Source: Moesziomyces globuligerus
Lineage: Eukaryota; Basidiomycota; Ustilaginomycetes; Ustilaginales; Ustilaginaceae
DNA length: 64,000 bases
Direction: 5' to 3'
NCBI GenBank assembly: GCA_030849465.1
Contig: JARVLF010000015.1
Location: forward strand, 868,001-932,000
The position numbers and the translations under genes were made by a program. The notes under the pieces were generated by a model. It was not told the DNA's origin. It saw nothing but the letters and a program-made list of their open reading frames with translations, and ran no database searches. Positions 34,760-44,592 of this stretch are shown here, piece after piece. Positions within the stretch are counted from its first letter, which is position 1, and every line of letters begins with the position of its first letter.

Positions 34760-35770
34760 ATGAAGCTGCACCGAGTGCTCCTCTTGGCCAGCGTGCTGCT
34801 GCTTGCGCTCTTCACGCTCAGCGCGTCGGCGGCGACGCACTGGGACAAGGATGACCACGAGATCTTTGAGCTGCAGTCTGCGCTCGAGCGTTCCGAGGGC
34901 AAGGGGGCTACCTTCTACTCTGTCCTCGCCATTCCACGCAGTGCCTCTTCGTCCGAGATCAAGCGAGCCTACCGTAAGAAGTCGCTCGAGCTGCATCCGG
35001 ACAAGAACTCGGGCGTAGCCGGTGCGCAGCAGCGCTTCGAGCGTCTCGGCCTCGTCTACAAGATCCTCCGCGACGGACGCAAGGATCGCTACGACCACTT
35101 CCTCGTCGCTGGCTTCCCCAAGTGGCGCAACAACGGCTACTTCTATCAACGCTACCGTCCCGGCCTTGGCGCAGTCATCGTCGGCGTTGTCTTGGCTACC
35201 ATGCTCGTCGAGGTCGCCATCTCCCGTCTCACCTCCCAGCAGGAACGCACCAAGATCCAACGCCTCAAGATGTCCGCTCGCCTCGTAGCCTGGGGTCCTC
35301 GATACCACGCCATCCTTGCAGGTCTCCTCCATCCTCCTCCGCCTCCGGCGAGCGTATCCAAGATCGCTACCGTCGAGAAAAAGGTCCGCGTCCCCATCAC
35401 CGGCTTTGTCGGTCTGCCTGAATTCCCCTCGGCTGCAGCCGTAGAGGCCGGCAAAGTGGATTGGGATGAGATGGAGACCCAGACCCGCGCGGTGCTGGCT
35501 GGTGCTACCACGTCCGATGCCGTGCCGATCGTAGACTGCCTCGTGCACGAGAAGGACGTCTTGCTCCTCGACAAGTTCTCGGGCGACTGGATCGCTCTCG
35601 ACGAGAACGACGCCCAACCCGCCCAGTTCCACTCCACCTGGCCCTTCCGCCTCGTAGCCGCGCTTGTCAACAAGGTCACGGGGAAGCACGAAGACGTCCT
35701 CGCAGAAGTCGACGACAACGACCAGCCCACACCCCAGCCCTCAAAGAGCAAGAACAAGAAGAACAAGTAG
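34760..35770 (+). CDS. ERJ5: ER membrane J-domain protein (Erj5-like)
   Basis: A 336-residue single-exon ORF starts at ATG 34760. Residues 1-25 are a signal sequence (MKLHRVLLLASVLLLALFTL). A J domain spans about residues 50-115 (FYSVLAIPRSASSSEIKRAY) with the catalytic H79-P80-D81. A membrane helix follows at about 135-155 (GLGAVIVGVVLATMLVEVAI). The C-terminal cytosol-facing region ends in a Lys/Asn-rich tail (SKSKNKKNK). This architecture (signal, lumenal J, one TM) matches fungal Erj5, which stimulates the lumenal Hsp70 BiP/Kar2 and preserves ER folding capacity. It converges on RIX1 with 204 bp between stops. Confidence 0.87.
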   Translation: MKLHRVLLLASVLLLALFTLSASAATHWDKDDHEIFELQSALERSEGKGATFYSVLAIPRSASSSEIKRAYRKKSLELHPDKNSGVAGAQQRFERLGLVYKILRDGRKDRYDHFLVAGFPKWRNNGYFYQRYRPGLGAVIVGVVLATMLVEVAISRLTSQQERTKIQRLKMSARLVAWGPRYHAILAGLLHPPPPPASVSKIATVEKKVRVPITGFVGLPEFPSAAAVEAGKVDWDEMETQTRAVLAGATTSDAVPIVDCLVHEKDVLLLDKFSGDWIALDENDAQPAQFHSTWPFRLVAALVNKVTGKHEDVLAEVDDNDQPTPQPSKSKNKKNK

Positions 35771-35974
35771 ACACCTGCAGCTCCCCGTCTTCCCCATTTC
35801 CCTCTTGTCCATTTCATCCAAAACCTCGTCTGCACGAGCTACATTTTTTGACCTTCATCCTGTTCGTGCAAAGCTGGGATGTTGGTATTCAGCGGGTCAT
35901 GAGTGCGACCATGCTGTTGGTGGCTGGCACTGAATACAAATGAGATCAGGTGAAGCCTGTTGTAAAATGCGTGC

Positions 35975-38773
35975 TTACTCCTCGTCCTCCTCCTCGTCAT
36001 CGTCGTCCGAGTCGGCCATGTCGATCATCGGCATCTCGTCGTCGTCATCGTCGGCTTCGATGAGGATCTCCTGCGTGGTCGTCGGAGCTGGCTGAAGCGG
36101 CTCCGACGTTCTGACCTGCTCGACGTCCACCACCTCGATGACCTCGGCCGGGAGCACTGCAGGCGCAGCATCGACAGTAGCGGCAGGGGGGCCGATGCGG
36201 CCGGGGGAGAGGAAGGCGTTCTGGGTCGTCGCATGCTCGGGTGTAGGCGAGGTGGGACGCGAAAGCGCTGCCGGATGCGAATGACTGGGGCTTCCGATGC
36301 GCGGCGTGCTGGTCCGGTGAGCGGGCTTCACCGGGTCGGGCGAGAAGATGCGCTTCTCCGTCGGCGACCGCAGCGGCGACGAGGGTCGTCCCCTCCCAAG
36401 CGCCGTAGCTTCGTGAATCTGGCTTGCACCATCGCCACCACTCGCCTTGAACAGCTCGTTCGACTCGGCCGCAATCGCATCCACATCCATCCTCGCTCCG
36501 CCCTCCTCGCCCCCCACCCGCTCGGGCTCTAGCTCGGCATCCTCGACACCCTCGGGCGTCTTGCCAAGCACTGCGTTCGTTGCTGCCAGTAGGCTGCTCG
36601 CCGCCGCCTCGCCACTCTTCGCGATCGCACGGCCAAGGTCCGCCGCGCCCGCGAGCTTGGCTCCGTCCGGAACGGCGTCCAGATCGTCGGCGGCGCGCGG
36701 GCCGAAGCCAACACCTCGAGCGACGGGGATGAACTCGGCCTTGCGGCCCGCATGCACTGCCACCAGCGCCCGCTCCGCTGCACCGCGCACACGCACATCG
36801 CCAGACCCGCTCGGCGCGTTCGCCAGCCTGGTCAGCAGCGGGATCGCGCGCGGCAGCACCGTAGCGAGCGTGCTCGAGGACGAGTCCTGACACAGCTCCG
36901 CCAGCGCCGTCATGCCCGCGTCGAGCAGCTCGGCCATCGTCGGCGCGCGAGCTCCCGCACTCGCGGTGCGGAGGCTGGCCGAATGCGTCGACAGCGAGTC
37001 GGACAGCACCTCGACCAGCGACAGCACCGTGTGGATCGTCAGCTGCATCTGGTCGTAGTGCACCGCGCTCAGACTCGTCACCAGCGCCGGATACACTGCC
37101 ACCAGGATCTGCAGCGCAGCGAGCGTACAGGCGATCTCCTCCGGTCCCAGCGCATGGATGCGGTCCTTCGGCGAGACACTGTTGGCGAACATCGCGTCCG
37201 ACTCGTACAGCCGCGCTTTCTTGGCGCTACGCGCTCCGTCTCCCTGGCTAGACGCAGCAGCGCTCGGCGGCTGAAGCACAGCACGCGCCACCTGACTCAC
37301 AGCGAGACGCGCCAGGCGGAGCGTCGCCCTGCCTGCAGGATCCAGCGGCAAGGCGATGCCGTCCCTCGAAACAAGCACCACCAAGGTGCGCATCGCAGCC
37401 AATCGGACACGGATGCTGGCGACGTCCGAGGCCGCAGAGCCGCCGCTCGCTTCCGCCAGCCGGGACACGTCTGCGAGCACCCGCGACGCCTCGAGCGGGA
37501 TGGCGGCTGGAGCGACCAGAGCGAGCTGCGAAATAAGCGCCAATGCACGGATGTGCAGGGTGGAAAGATGCGATGCCTGGAGCGCACAGAGCTTGGCTTC
37601 GGCCGTGGGCTTGAAGCGGTTGGACAGATCGAGGTGCAGCATTTCCAGGCAGAGCGACAGGATCCTGCCCACAGGGATGGGAACCGGTCGAGACGTCGCG
37701 GAGCGCAGGTGAAGGCCGATCAGTCCAGGACGACCGCGAGCACCGAGGAGGAGAGCAAGACGGTCGTGCGCCAGGCGAGTTGCAGCCAGCGGATCCTTCG
37801 GATAAGGTGTGAGCGACTTGGGCGCAGCAGCTCCGACGTCGCTCTCGCCCTGCTGAGAGGCATCAGTGGCCTGGTAGCTCGAAGTGGCGAGATGCCAAGC
37901 CTCGGAAGCGAGGTGGAGTTGGTTTTCGAGCGTGGCCTGCCAAAGCTGAGCCTGCGTGGTGCGGGCCGATCCGCCCGAAGCTTCGCTGCCCTTGGCGGAG
38001 AGGGCTCCGGTGAGATGCAAGGACGCCAGCACCTCTGCTGCCGCAGTGAAGATCGCAAGAGGCGGGAGCTGCGCTGCGTCGCGATAGAGGAGCGAAGAGA
38101 CAGACTCGTGGATGCGGGACGAGACGGGTCGGAACTGGGCGGGATGAGCGTGCAACAGACGGTTGACGAAGATCAAGACAGCGTGCAGATGCGATGCGTA
38201 CACGAGACGTCCATCCTCTTCGACCTTGGAGAGAATAGCATCGAGCAGCTGAGTCAGTCCAACAACGAGCTTGGGGAGGTTTGGGTGCACGACCTGGCGG
38301 TAGAACTCCTGCCTGGAGGCGATGTTTTCGGGAAAGAGGTGGGTGGTCGCGAGCTGGAGGGCAGCTGCCAGGAGACGATCCGAGTCTTCGCGCTGCTGCA
38401 GCAGCTTCTCTGGTGCGCCGATCAGGTTGAGGATTTGTGTTGCCCAAGTAGACGCATTCGAGACAAGGTGGTCGTTCCAGATTGCGGGATCCTGCTGAAT
38501 CCATGCATGGGCGAGTCGGTATCCGAGCATGTTTTGCGATGAGATGAGCGCATTGATGCGAACGGTCAGCTTGTGTTGCGTCTCATCGTGCGGTACATGC
38601 GCCAGTAGACCGGACTGAGCGATGATCTGGAGGACGTCTTCCACCTGGGATGCGTCACTGGACGACGAGACAAGGTTGAGAAGCAGGTCAAGTCGAGACG
38701 AAGTGCGTGCTGCGCCGGGGAGCTCGAAGACTGGGGCGCCGCCGGCGGCACCAGAGGCGAAGAAGATAGGCAT
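35975..38773 (-). CDS. RIX1: Pre-rRNA processing factor Rix1/Ipi2 (PELP1 family)
   Basis: The product is 932 residues from ATG 38773 (MPIFFASGAAGG). The frame extends upstream, but only to a TTG start. The N-terminal ~420 residues are helical repeats typical of the RIX1 N-terminal domain (YRLAHAWIQQDPAIWNDHLV). The middle part is Ala/Ser-rich, and the end is strongly acidic (ADDDDDEMPMIDMADSDDDD, about 905-932), as in Rix1/PELP1. In yeast, Rix1 with Ipi1 and Ipi3 removes ITS2 and remodels pre-60S particles with the AAA ATPase Rea1/Mdn1 in the nucleoplasm. It is divergent to SEC10. Confidence 0.85.
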   Translation of the reverse strand: MPIFFASGAAGGAPVFELPGAARTSSRLDLLLNLVSSSSDASQVEDVLQIIAQSGLLAHVPHDETQHKLTVRINALISSQNMLGYRLAHAWIQQDPAIWNDHLVSNASTWATQILNLIGAPEKLLQQREDSDRLLAAALQLATTHLFPENIASRQEFYRQVVHPNLPKLVVGLTQLLDAILSKVEEDGRLVYASHLHAVLIFVNRLLHAHPAQFRPVSSRIHESVSSLLYRDAAQLPPLAIFTAAAEVLASLHLTGALSAKGSEASGGSARTTQAQLWQATLENQLHLASEAWHLATSSYQATDASQQGESDVGAAAPKSLTPYPKDPLAATRLAHDRLALLLGARGRPGLIGLHLRSATSRPVPIPVGRILSLCLEMLHLDLSNRFKPTAEAKLCALQASHLSTLHIRALALISQLALVAPAAIPLEASRVLADVSRLAEASGGSAASDVASIRVRLAAMRTLVVLVSRDGIALPLDPAGRATLRLARLAVSQVARAVLQPPSAAASSQGDGARSAKKARLYESDAMFANSVSPKDRIHALGPEEIACTLAALQILVAVYPALVTSLSAVHYDQMQLTIHTVLSLVEVLSDSLSTHSASLRTASAGARAPTMAELLDAGMTALAELCQDSSSSTLATVLPRAIPLLTRLANAPSGSGDVRVRGAAERALVAVHAGRKAEFIPVARGVGFGPRAADDLDAVPDGAKLAGAADLGRAIAKSGEAAASSLLAATNAVLGKTPEGVEDAELEPERVGGEEGGARMDVDAIAAESNELFKASGGDGASQIHEATALGRGRPSSPLRSPTEKRIFSPDPVKPAHRTSTPRIGSPSHSHPAALSRPTSPTPEHATTQNAFLSPGRIGPPAATVDAAPAVLPAEVIEVVDVEQVRTSEPLQPAPTTTQEILIEADDDDDEMPMIDMADSDDDDEEEDEE

Positions 38774-39303
38774 CCTCGCGATTGCTTGTCCTGACGGCAA
38801 GCAAGTGTGAGCACGATGCCTTGGGACGAGGGGAAAGGAAAGGAAAGGAAAGGCAAGGGCCAATCTTGATGAACTCCAGGTGAAGCTCGGAATCTTCTGC
38901 TTTGCCGTCAAAATCCACTCAGCAGAAAAAAATCTCGGAATTCGGCCGGAACGCGGCGCGGACGTTGGCTCACTCCGGCCATGCCAGAGGGGTGACACGC
39001 ACGGACGCACTCGGTGCCTTCCTGGTCCAGGCTTCTCCTCATCATCATCCCTCGCATTCGTCAAGGGCGTTTCGACAAAGAGTCGTTACACCTGGGACAT
39101 CTATATCCTGCGTCAAGCAGTGGTTTCAAAGACCAGAAGAGCGGCCCACTAGCCACGCCAAGACTGTTCGCCATGCAAAAATCTCCTTCTCCGACCTCCT
39201 GAGCGATCGTCCCCCGTACCACCGACACACGGGCGAATCGAGGGCAAACGCCCACTTGCCGTGCGCCGACCGCCGCATTGGCGTCTCTCCTTCAGTCTGC
39301 ATC
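38774..39303. other. Divergent RIX1/SEC10 promoter region
   Basis: 530 bp between the starts. It contains a pentanucleotide microsatellite close to the RIX1 start and open frames continuing upstream of both genes without a credible ATG. No RNA gene was seen. Confidence 0.55.
38832..38853 (+). repeat. (GGAAA)4 microsatellite
   Basis: Four perfect GGAAA units followed by GG. On the RIX1 strand this is (TTTCC)n, a pyrimidine tract 59-80 nt upstream of the RIX1 ATG, consistent with a fungal leader or core promoter. Confidence 0.85.
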
Positions 39304-42300
39304 ATGTCCGGTTACAATGTCACGCCGCCGCAGGCGCGTCCCATGAGGTCGCGCCCGCCGATGGCCTCGCCTTCCTCGGCCGCACCTCTCAACCGCGCCG
39401 CCTCGTCTTCGGCTCGCCCCTACCACGACTCGGTAGTTTCGGATCTCTGCACGCTCGAGACGTTCCAGGCCAACTTCAACACCAACGACTTCATCGCACA
39501 GCTGACCTCCAAGCTTGTCCAGCGTTCCAAAGCCGACCCGGGCCCCTTCAACCCACGCCCCTTTATCCGCACCTTTGAATCGGCACTGGAGCAGTTGGTA
39601 CAGATCCGCTCACAGGTCGACGCTCAGTCTCAGCAGCTCTCCTCCTCGGTCCATGTCGCCGAATCAGCATACAACAAAAAGCTCGACGAGCTGGGCAAGA
39701 ACTTTGCGGCCGTCGGCAACTCGTTCAACAGCCTCGAGGACCGCATCTCCGAGGTCGGACGAACAGCCATTCGGATCGGCGAGCAGCTCGAGACCATCGA
39801 CAAGCAGCGCAACCGTGCGAGTGAAGCTCACGATCTCATCGAGTTCTACTACATGTTTGCTCGCGGCGATACCTCCAAGCTCGAGCGTCTGCGCAAGGAG
39901 GGCGGTCGCGAGGGCAGGATGAAGACGGCAGTCATCGCACGCCGCCTGGCCGCCATCAGCCGCGAAGTCGATGTGGTCGGCAGTGAACAGACCCGCGACG
40001 CCATCGACCGGTACTGCGAACGCTTCGAGCGCGACATGCTCAAGCTCTTCGACAAGTTCTATCGCCGATCTGACCCCAAGATGATGTCGCACATCGCCAA
40101 GGTGCTCCAGGGCTTCAACGGCGGAGCGAGCTGCGTCCAGATCTACGTCAATCAGCACGACTTCTTCATCTCCAAGGATCGCGTCGGCGAAGCCAACAGC
40201 ATCGAGCTCAGCGAGATCTGGGTGCACATGGCCGACCCGGACCGCCCTCCGCCGCAGTCGGAGCCGTCGCTTTCGGCGCTCTTCAACGAGATCCGCCAGA
40301 CAGTCGAGATCGAGGCCCAGATCATCTCGGCCGTCTTCCCGAATCCGCTCGTCGTCATGCAGACGTTCCTGCAGCGCGTATTTGCGCAGTCCGTCCAAGC
40401 TTTCGTCGAGGTCATCATGGACAAGGCCGTGCAGATCCACGCGCCCAGCTTTGTCGGCGCAGGAGGCTCTATCGATGCCAAGACATCCGCTTTGGAGCCG
40501 AATCCTATCCAGCAGGGCAGCAATCCGCAGCCGGCTACATCGCACCTCGCCTTCCTGCGCGCTCTGCACATGGCGAGATCCGGCGCACTGAGCCTTGTCA
40601 ACGACCTCAAATTGTACGACTATCGAGGTGCTGGAATCATTGCGCCCTCGAGTGCCGCCAACGGCGCCAATGGAGCCGGCGGTCATGCGGGCGCTCTCGG
40701 GGACGGTGCGGTCTCTGATTCTCTCACCCTGCTCGGGAGCGACGCAGTCGCCGCTGCAGGCCAGCTTGCGGGAGCGGCTGCGAGTCCGCTAGCGGCCATG
40801 CTGGATCAGTCGGTGGAGGAGCTTTTCGTGCCGTACATGGAGGGCATCCGCTACATCGACCGAGAGTCGCGCAGCCTGGCCGATCTGTATGCTGGCCTTC
40901 TGTCCAAGTTTATCGCATACCACCGCGCCGCTGCGACTGCCAAGAAGGATAAGGGCTTCGCAGGCACGGGCAACACGATCTTCAACCGCATGCGCAACCA
41001 GATTTCGACCAATTCGGACGCCTCGTCCTCGACATCGAGCTTCGGCGCCAATTCAGCGACGACCGCAGCGAGCAACACCGCCAGCTCGACCACATCGACG
41101 TCCAAGACGTCGTTCTTCAAGCTGTCGAATCTAGCCGACCGCGTGCGCGGCACACATACCACTGCGGCTCCCAGTGCGACGGCAGCGGCACCAGCGAGCG
41201 GGGCGACTCCGATGTCGGCGGATCCGAGCCTCGACGGAAGCCTGTCGACGAGCCGGGCGAGTATCGAGGACGAGGTTGAAGACGCGGATGGCGATCTATC
41301 GCTGGACCTGGCCGAGAAGATGTTGCGCTGGCACGCCGAATCCATCGGGCGATGCGTCGATCTGAGCTCGGCGTCCGAGGTGCCCAAAGCGACGTTTGCG
41401 CTGCTGCGCGTGCTGACGTCGGCGTACATCAAGACGTATATCGAGACAGCGCTCGACTCGGCACTGGCGGTCGTGTCTGCGCAGGACATCCGCGGGTCCA
41501 GCCTTCCCGATCCTTCTGCGGCGCTGTCGCTGGTTCGCTCTGTGGAGCTTATCGTCTCGCTGTGGCAGCACTACGTCAACACGGCGTTGGTGCCGCTGGC
41601 GAGCACGAGCGTCACGCTGCGGAGGGAGATGGTGATCTTCAACAACCACAACCTGCTGCGTGTCGAGGGCAAGTGCGATACGCTAATGCAGAAGGTCGCG
41701 GACAACGTGGTCGGTTTCCTGGCCAACCGGCTGGCGACGCAGAAGAAGAACGACTTTGTGCCCAAGAACGACGATCTGGCGTTTGCGCGGCAGAACACCG
41801 AGCCGTGCGTGGCATGCAGCGAGGCGCTTGAGAAGGTGGAGCAAGCCGCTCGCATGCACCTGAGTCTGTCGCGGATGACGTCGTCGACGAGCGGCAACGT
41901 GCGCGGATCGCCCGCGATGGGAGGACGGTCGGGTACCCCCAAGCGTGTAAGCTGGGTCGAAGGCGAGGAGAAGGAAGAGGACGATGACGAGTTGCGACAC
42001 AGCCATCTGTCGCGCAATGCCGAGATGCTGCTCACCGAGATCGGCGTCGCATTCCACGGGCTGCTGCTGGATCATCTTCGCAAGTACACGGTGAGTGCGG
42101 CGGGCGGCATCATGCTCACCAAGGACCTGGCCATGTATCAGGAGGCGATTGGGACGTTTGGAATCGGCGTGCTGTCGGATCGGTTCGAGATGCTGCGTCA
42201 GCTCGGCAACCTGTTTATCGTCCAGGCTTCGGTGCTCAAGTCGTACATGCGCGAAGGACATCTGGCCAAGATCGACGAACGTCTGCTCCGACCCTATCTG

Positions 42301-42606
42301 CTCCGGAGGGCCGACTATGCGCGCGAGGTGAGGGATCTCGACGATGGACCGGCTCCGTCGACGCCGACGAGCTCAACGCCATCGACGGATCTGTTTGCGC
42401 CCAGCAACGTGGGCAGGGATCTGTTCAGCCACATCCCCGCTCTCATCTCGACCTCGAACAACAGCCCTGCCGCCGGATCGAGTGCGTCCAACAATGCGCC
42501 AAAGACGCCGGAACAACAGAGACTCCAGAGACTCGCAGACGTGCTGGCGCATCTCGAGACCTTCACCCTGGCTGCCTCCAAGCCTACCACAGCACCATCC
42601 AAGTAG
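39304..42606 (+). CDS. SEC10: Exocyst complex subunit Sec10
   Basis: The product is 1100 residues from ATG 39304 (MSGYNVTPPQ). Upstream in-frame codons lack family similarity. Residues ~55-75 (CTLETFQANFNTNDFIAQLT) and the coiled-coil region ~100-175 (LVQIRSQVDAQSQQLSSSVH) match the Sec10 N-terminus, and the C-terminal half (EAIGTFGIGVLSDRFEMLRQ) is also typical. Two low-complexity insertions at about 440-495 and 565-650 (Ser/Thr/Ala-rich) explain why it is longer than the usual 800-900. Sec10 bridges Sec15 to the rest of the exocyst and is required for tethering secretory vesicles at growth sites. It converges on the cell-wall gene with 220 bp between stops. Confidence 0.92.
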   Translation: MSGYNVTPPQARPMRSRPPMASPSSAAPLNRAASSSARPYHDSVVSDLCTLETFQANFNTNDFIAQLTSKLVQRSKADPGPFNPRPFIRTFESALEQLVQIRSQVDAQSQQLSSSVHVAESAYNKKLDELGKNFAAVGNSFNSLEDRISEVGRTAIRIGEQLETIDKQRNRASEAHDLIEFYYMFARGDTSKLERLRKEGGREGRMKTAVIARRLAAISREVDVVGSEQTRDAIDRYCERFERDMLKLFDKFYRRSDPKMMSHIAKVLQGFNGGASCVQIYVNQHDFFISKDRVGEANSIELSEIWVHMADPDRPPPQSEPSLSALFNEIRQTVEIEAQIISAVFPNPLVVMQTFLQRVFAQSVQAFVEVIMDKAVQIHAPSFVGAGGSIDAKTSALEPNPIQQGSNPQPATSHLAFLRALHMARSGALSLVNDLKLYDYRGAGIIAPSSAANGANGAGGHAGALGDGAVSDSLTLLGSDAVAAAGQLAGAAASPLAAMLDQSVEELFVPYMEGIRYIDRESRSLADLYAGLLSKFIAYHRAAATAKKDKGFAGTGNTIFNRMRNQISTNSDASSSTSSFGANSATTAASNTASSTTSTSKTSFFKLSNLADRVRGTHTTAAPSATAAAPASGATPMSADPSLDGSLSTSRASIEDEVEDADGDLSLDLAEKMLRWHAESIGRCVDLSSASEVPKATFALLRVLTSAYIKTYIETALDSALAVVSAQDIRGSSLPDPSAALSLVRSVELIVSLWQHYVNTALVPLASTSVTLRREMVIFNNHNLLRVEGKCDTLMQKVADNVVGFLANRLATQKKNDFVPKNDDLAFARQNTEPCVACSEALEKVEQAARMHLSLSRMTSSTSGNVRGSPAMGGRSGTPKRVSWVEGEEKEEDDDELRHSHLSRNAEMLLTEIGVAFHGLLLDHLRKYTVSAAGGIMLTKDLAMYQEAIGTFGIGVLSDRFEMLRQLGNLFIVQASVLKSYMREGHLAKIDERLLRPYLLRRADYAREVRDLDDGPAPSTPTSSTPSTDLFAPSNVGRDLFSHIPALISTSNNSPAAGSSASNNAPKTPEQQRLQRLADVLAHLETFTLAASKPTTAPSK

Positions 42607-42826
42607 GACGCCTCGCAGCCCACTTGCACTCGCAAGTTTGACCTTCTTACGGCACTTGCACCTCTGTGCCTCAAAGCATGCATTCTTCACCTCGCGATCT
42701 GTGTACGATGATCCATGCAGTGCGATTGCGAGCTGATGCGTGACGGAAAAGTGTGCTGTAAACGAGGTGGGATAGAAGTCGAAGTGGTTTCGGAGGGGGG
42801 TATATAGTATCCTGTAGTGATTCAGA

Positions 42827-43885
42827 TCAGGAGAGGATGGAGGATCTAGAGGTGGACAGGACCTTTGGCTGACCGTTCTGGGAGTTTGTCAACTTGGCGC
42901 TGAATGCGTAGTTGGGCTTGTTGTCCTTGACGTCGTCCGGGTCGTTGCAGGAGATGGTGACCGACTTGACCATGTTGACGAATCTGCCGTTGGGGGCCTT
43001 TGACCAATCGATGAGGCCTCCGGCCCAGTCGACGGTGCCCTGAGCAAATGTGCCGTCGCCGGCGCCCCAGATGCTGAGCTGCAGACGCATGGGCGATGAA
43101 GGGTAGTGGTACAGACCGTCGTTGGCGTTGAGCGTGTTCTTGCGGTAGAGCGTACGCACGACGGTACCATCGATCAGCCAGCGCAAGCGGTTGGGCGACC
43201 AGTCGATCGTATACGTGTGCCAGTCATTCGCACTGAATCGCGCAGGCTTCGAGATGTTGTTCAGCACCGAGCCGGGCACCGTGTATCCGTGTGTGTAGCC
43301 CTCCGGCTGTCCGAACCAGTAGAAGTTGCTCTGAACATCCTGGTCCGAGCTCGTGCTAAACTCCCAGTCGATCTCGTCTTTGGTACCGCTCATACCGATA
43401 AAAGTGTTGACGACGCCTGCCCAGCTACCATGCTTCATGACGGCGCTGGCCTGGCCGTAGTACCAGTAGCGTGTGGAGGAGAGGAGGGTACCCCTCTTAG
43501 CGGTGCCGTCCTTGGTGAGGAGGAGCTTGGCGCCGGTCTTTGCGGTCTCGATGGTGCCCTGGTCGAGGGTGAAGGGCGCCTGGTTGGGGTCGCCGCGGTA
43601 GGCGGAGGCGGCGACGTAGGGCTTGGCGTTGTTGGTGAAGGAGATGGTCTGAGGCTTGCACTTGGGCATGGGCTTGCACGACGAGGGCTGGAAGGAGGCG
43701 GTGGGGTCGCAGGTGCCGAGACAGTGGTCGATCGAGGTGCCGCAGTAGCCGTACGACGAACAGCACGGAGCAGCAGAGCCGCACTTGGAGGTGGCGGAGC
43801 ACTGCTGCGCATCAGCGGGTGCGGAGAGGGCCGCAAGAGCGGCCAAGGAGGCGAACAGAAGTGACGCGAAGCGCTTCGAGACCAT
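42827..43885 (-). CDS. CBM18-GH16 chitin-glucan transglycosylase (Crh family)
   Basis: A 352-residue single-exon ORF starts at ATG 43885. Residues 1-26 form a signal peptide (MVSKRFASLLFASLAALAAL). A Cys-rich CBM18 chitin-binding module spans ~28-62 (CGSAAPCCSSYGYCG). A GH16 domain follows with the catalytic motif D170-E171-I-D173-W-E175 (nucleophile E171, acid/base E175). Crh enzymes attach chitin to beta-1,6/1,3-glucan in the cell wall. Unlike yeast Crh1/Crh2, the C-terminus (STSRSSILS) has no Ser/Thr stalk or hydrophobic GPI signal, so it is probably freely secreted or held by chitin binding. A TATA-like element lies 94 bp upstream of the ATG. Confidence 0.92.
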   Translation of the reverse strand: MVSKRFASLLFASLAALAALSAPADAQQCSATSKCGSAAPCCSSYGYCGTSIDHCLGTCDPTASFQPSSCKPMPKCKPQTISFTNNAKPYVAASAYRGDPNQAPFTLDQGTIETAKTGAKLLLTKDGTAKRGTLLSSTRYWYYGQASAVMKHGSWAGVVNTFIGMSGTKDEIDWEFSTSSDQDVQSNFYWFGQPEGYTHGYTVPGSVLNNISKPARFSANDWHTYTIDWSPNRLRWLIDGTVVRTLYRKNTLNANDGLYHYPSSPMRLQLSIWGAGDGTFAQGTVDWAGGLIDWSKAPNGRFVNMVKSVTISCNDPDDVKDNKPNYAFSAKLTNSQNGQPKVLSTSRSSILS

Positions 43886-43978
43886 CTTCGGAAGGCGGAG
43901 TGGATGAGAAGGAGGGGAGGATAAAAGGGAAGGTATGCGGGCAAGAAGAGATCAGGTTCAGGAAGTCAGAAGGCGGTC

Positions 43979-43986
43979 TATGTATA
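43979..43986 (-). promoter_or_regulatory. TATA-like element of the CRH gene
   Basis: TATACATA on the minus strand, 94 bp upstream of the CRH start codon. Position and sequence suit a TATA box of a regulated cell-wall gene. No transcription data are available. Confidence 0.35.
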
Positions 43987-44557
43987 GCAAAGTTGATCCC
44001 AAAGCGATGCGCATGTCGGTGCCTTCCGAAGAAAGGGAAAAAGCAGGCACCGAACGACGCGGGATCAAACGAGGCTGAGCTAGTTTACAGAGCCTTGGTG
44101 CTGCAAAGCATCAAGGGCGGAAAGCAAGATCTGCGGGGTCTGTGTATGCTGCGCAGAGGGGGGATGTGCAGTAGCGGGCTGGCGTCCCGGGGATGCAGAT
44201 CGCGCAGATCATTGTGTGTTTTGGCAGTGGCTCGCATGGCGATGTCGGAGGGACTGGACGAGGCTTAGGCGAGACAGGATCGACGTTTGGACCGGCGGCG
44301 AGAAGGATCTGCAAGACCACGCGAAGTGTCACTGCGAGCCCAGCGCCCGAGGCGAAGTCATGTCGCGACCCGAGCGCAGCCAAACGCTGCCAAGCGCAGC
44401 AAAGCGCTGAGCTGCATTTCGGTTGCCGAGGTGGATGGCAGCCAAAGGCAGAGCAAGGTTGGGAAGAAGGTTCTCTCAGACTGAGCTTTTGGGTCGGAGT
44501 TGCGCCAGCCGCCGAGCCGTGCAGGCCAAGCCCGACTCACGTCTCGCGCCAGCACAA

Positions 44558-44592
44558 CCCCAAACCCCAAACCGCGAACCGCGAACCGCGAA
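44558..44592 (+). repeat. Heptamer tandem repeat upstream of PSF3
   Basis: Five 7-nt units in perfect register: CCCCAAA twice, then CCGCGAA three times. The last three contain CGCGAA (reverse TTCGCG), the core of MBF/E2F-type sites that control S-phase genes. It ends 198 bp upstream of the PSF3 ATG. Confidence 0.8.

Noticed and set aside
36752..38542. 596-codon ORF antisense to RIX1
   Set aside because: Arg/Gln-rich shadow of RIX1 without domains.
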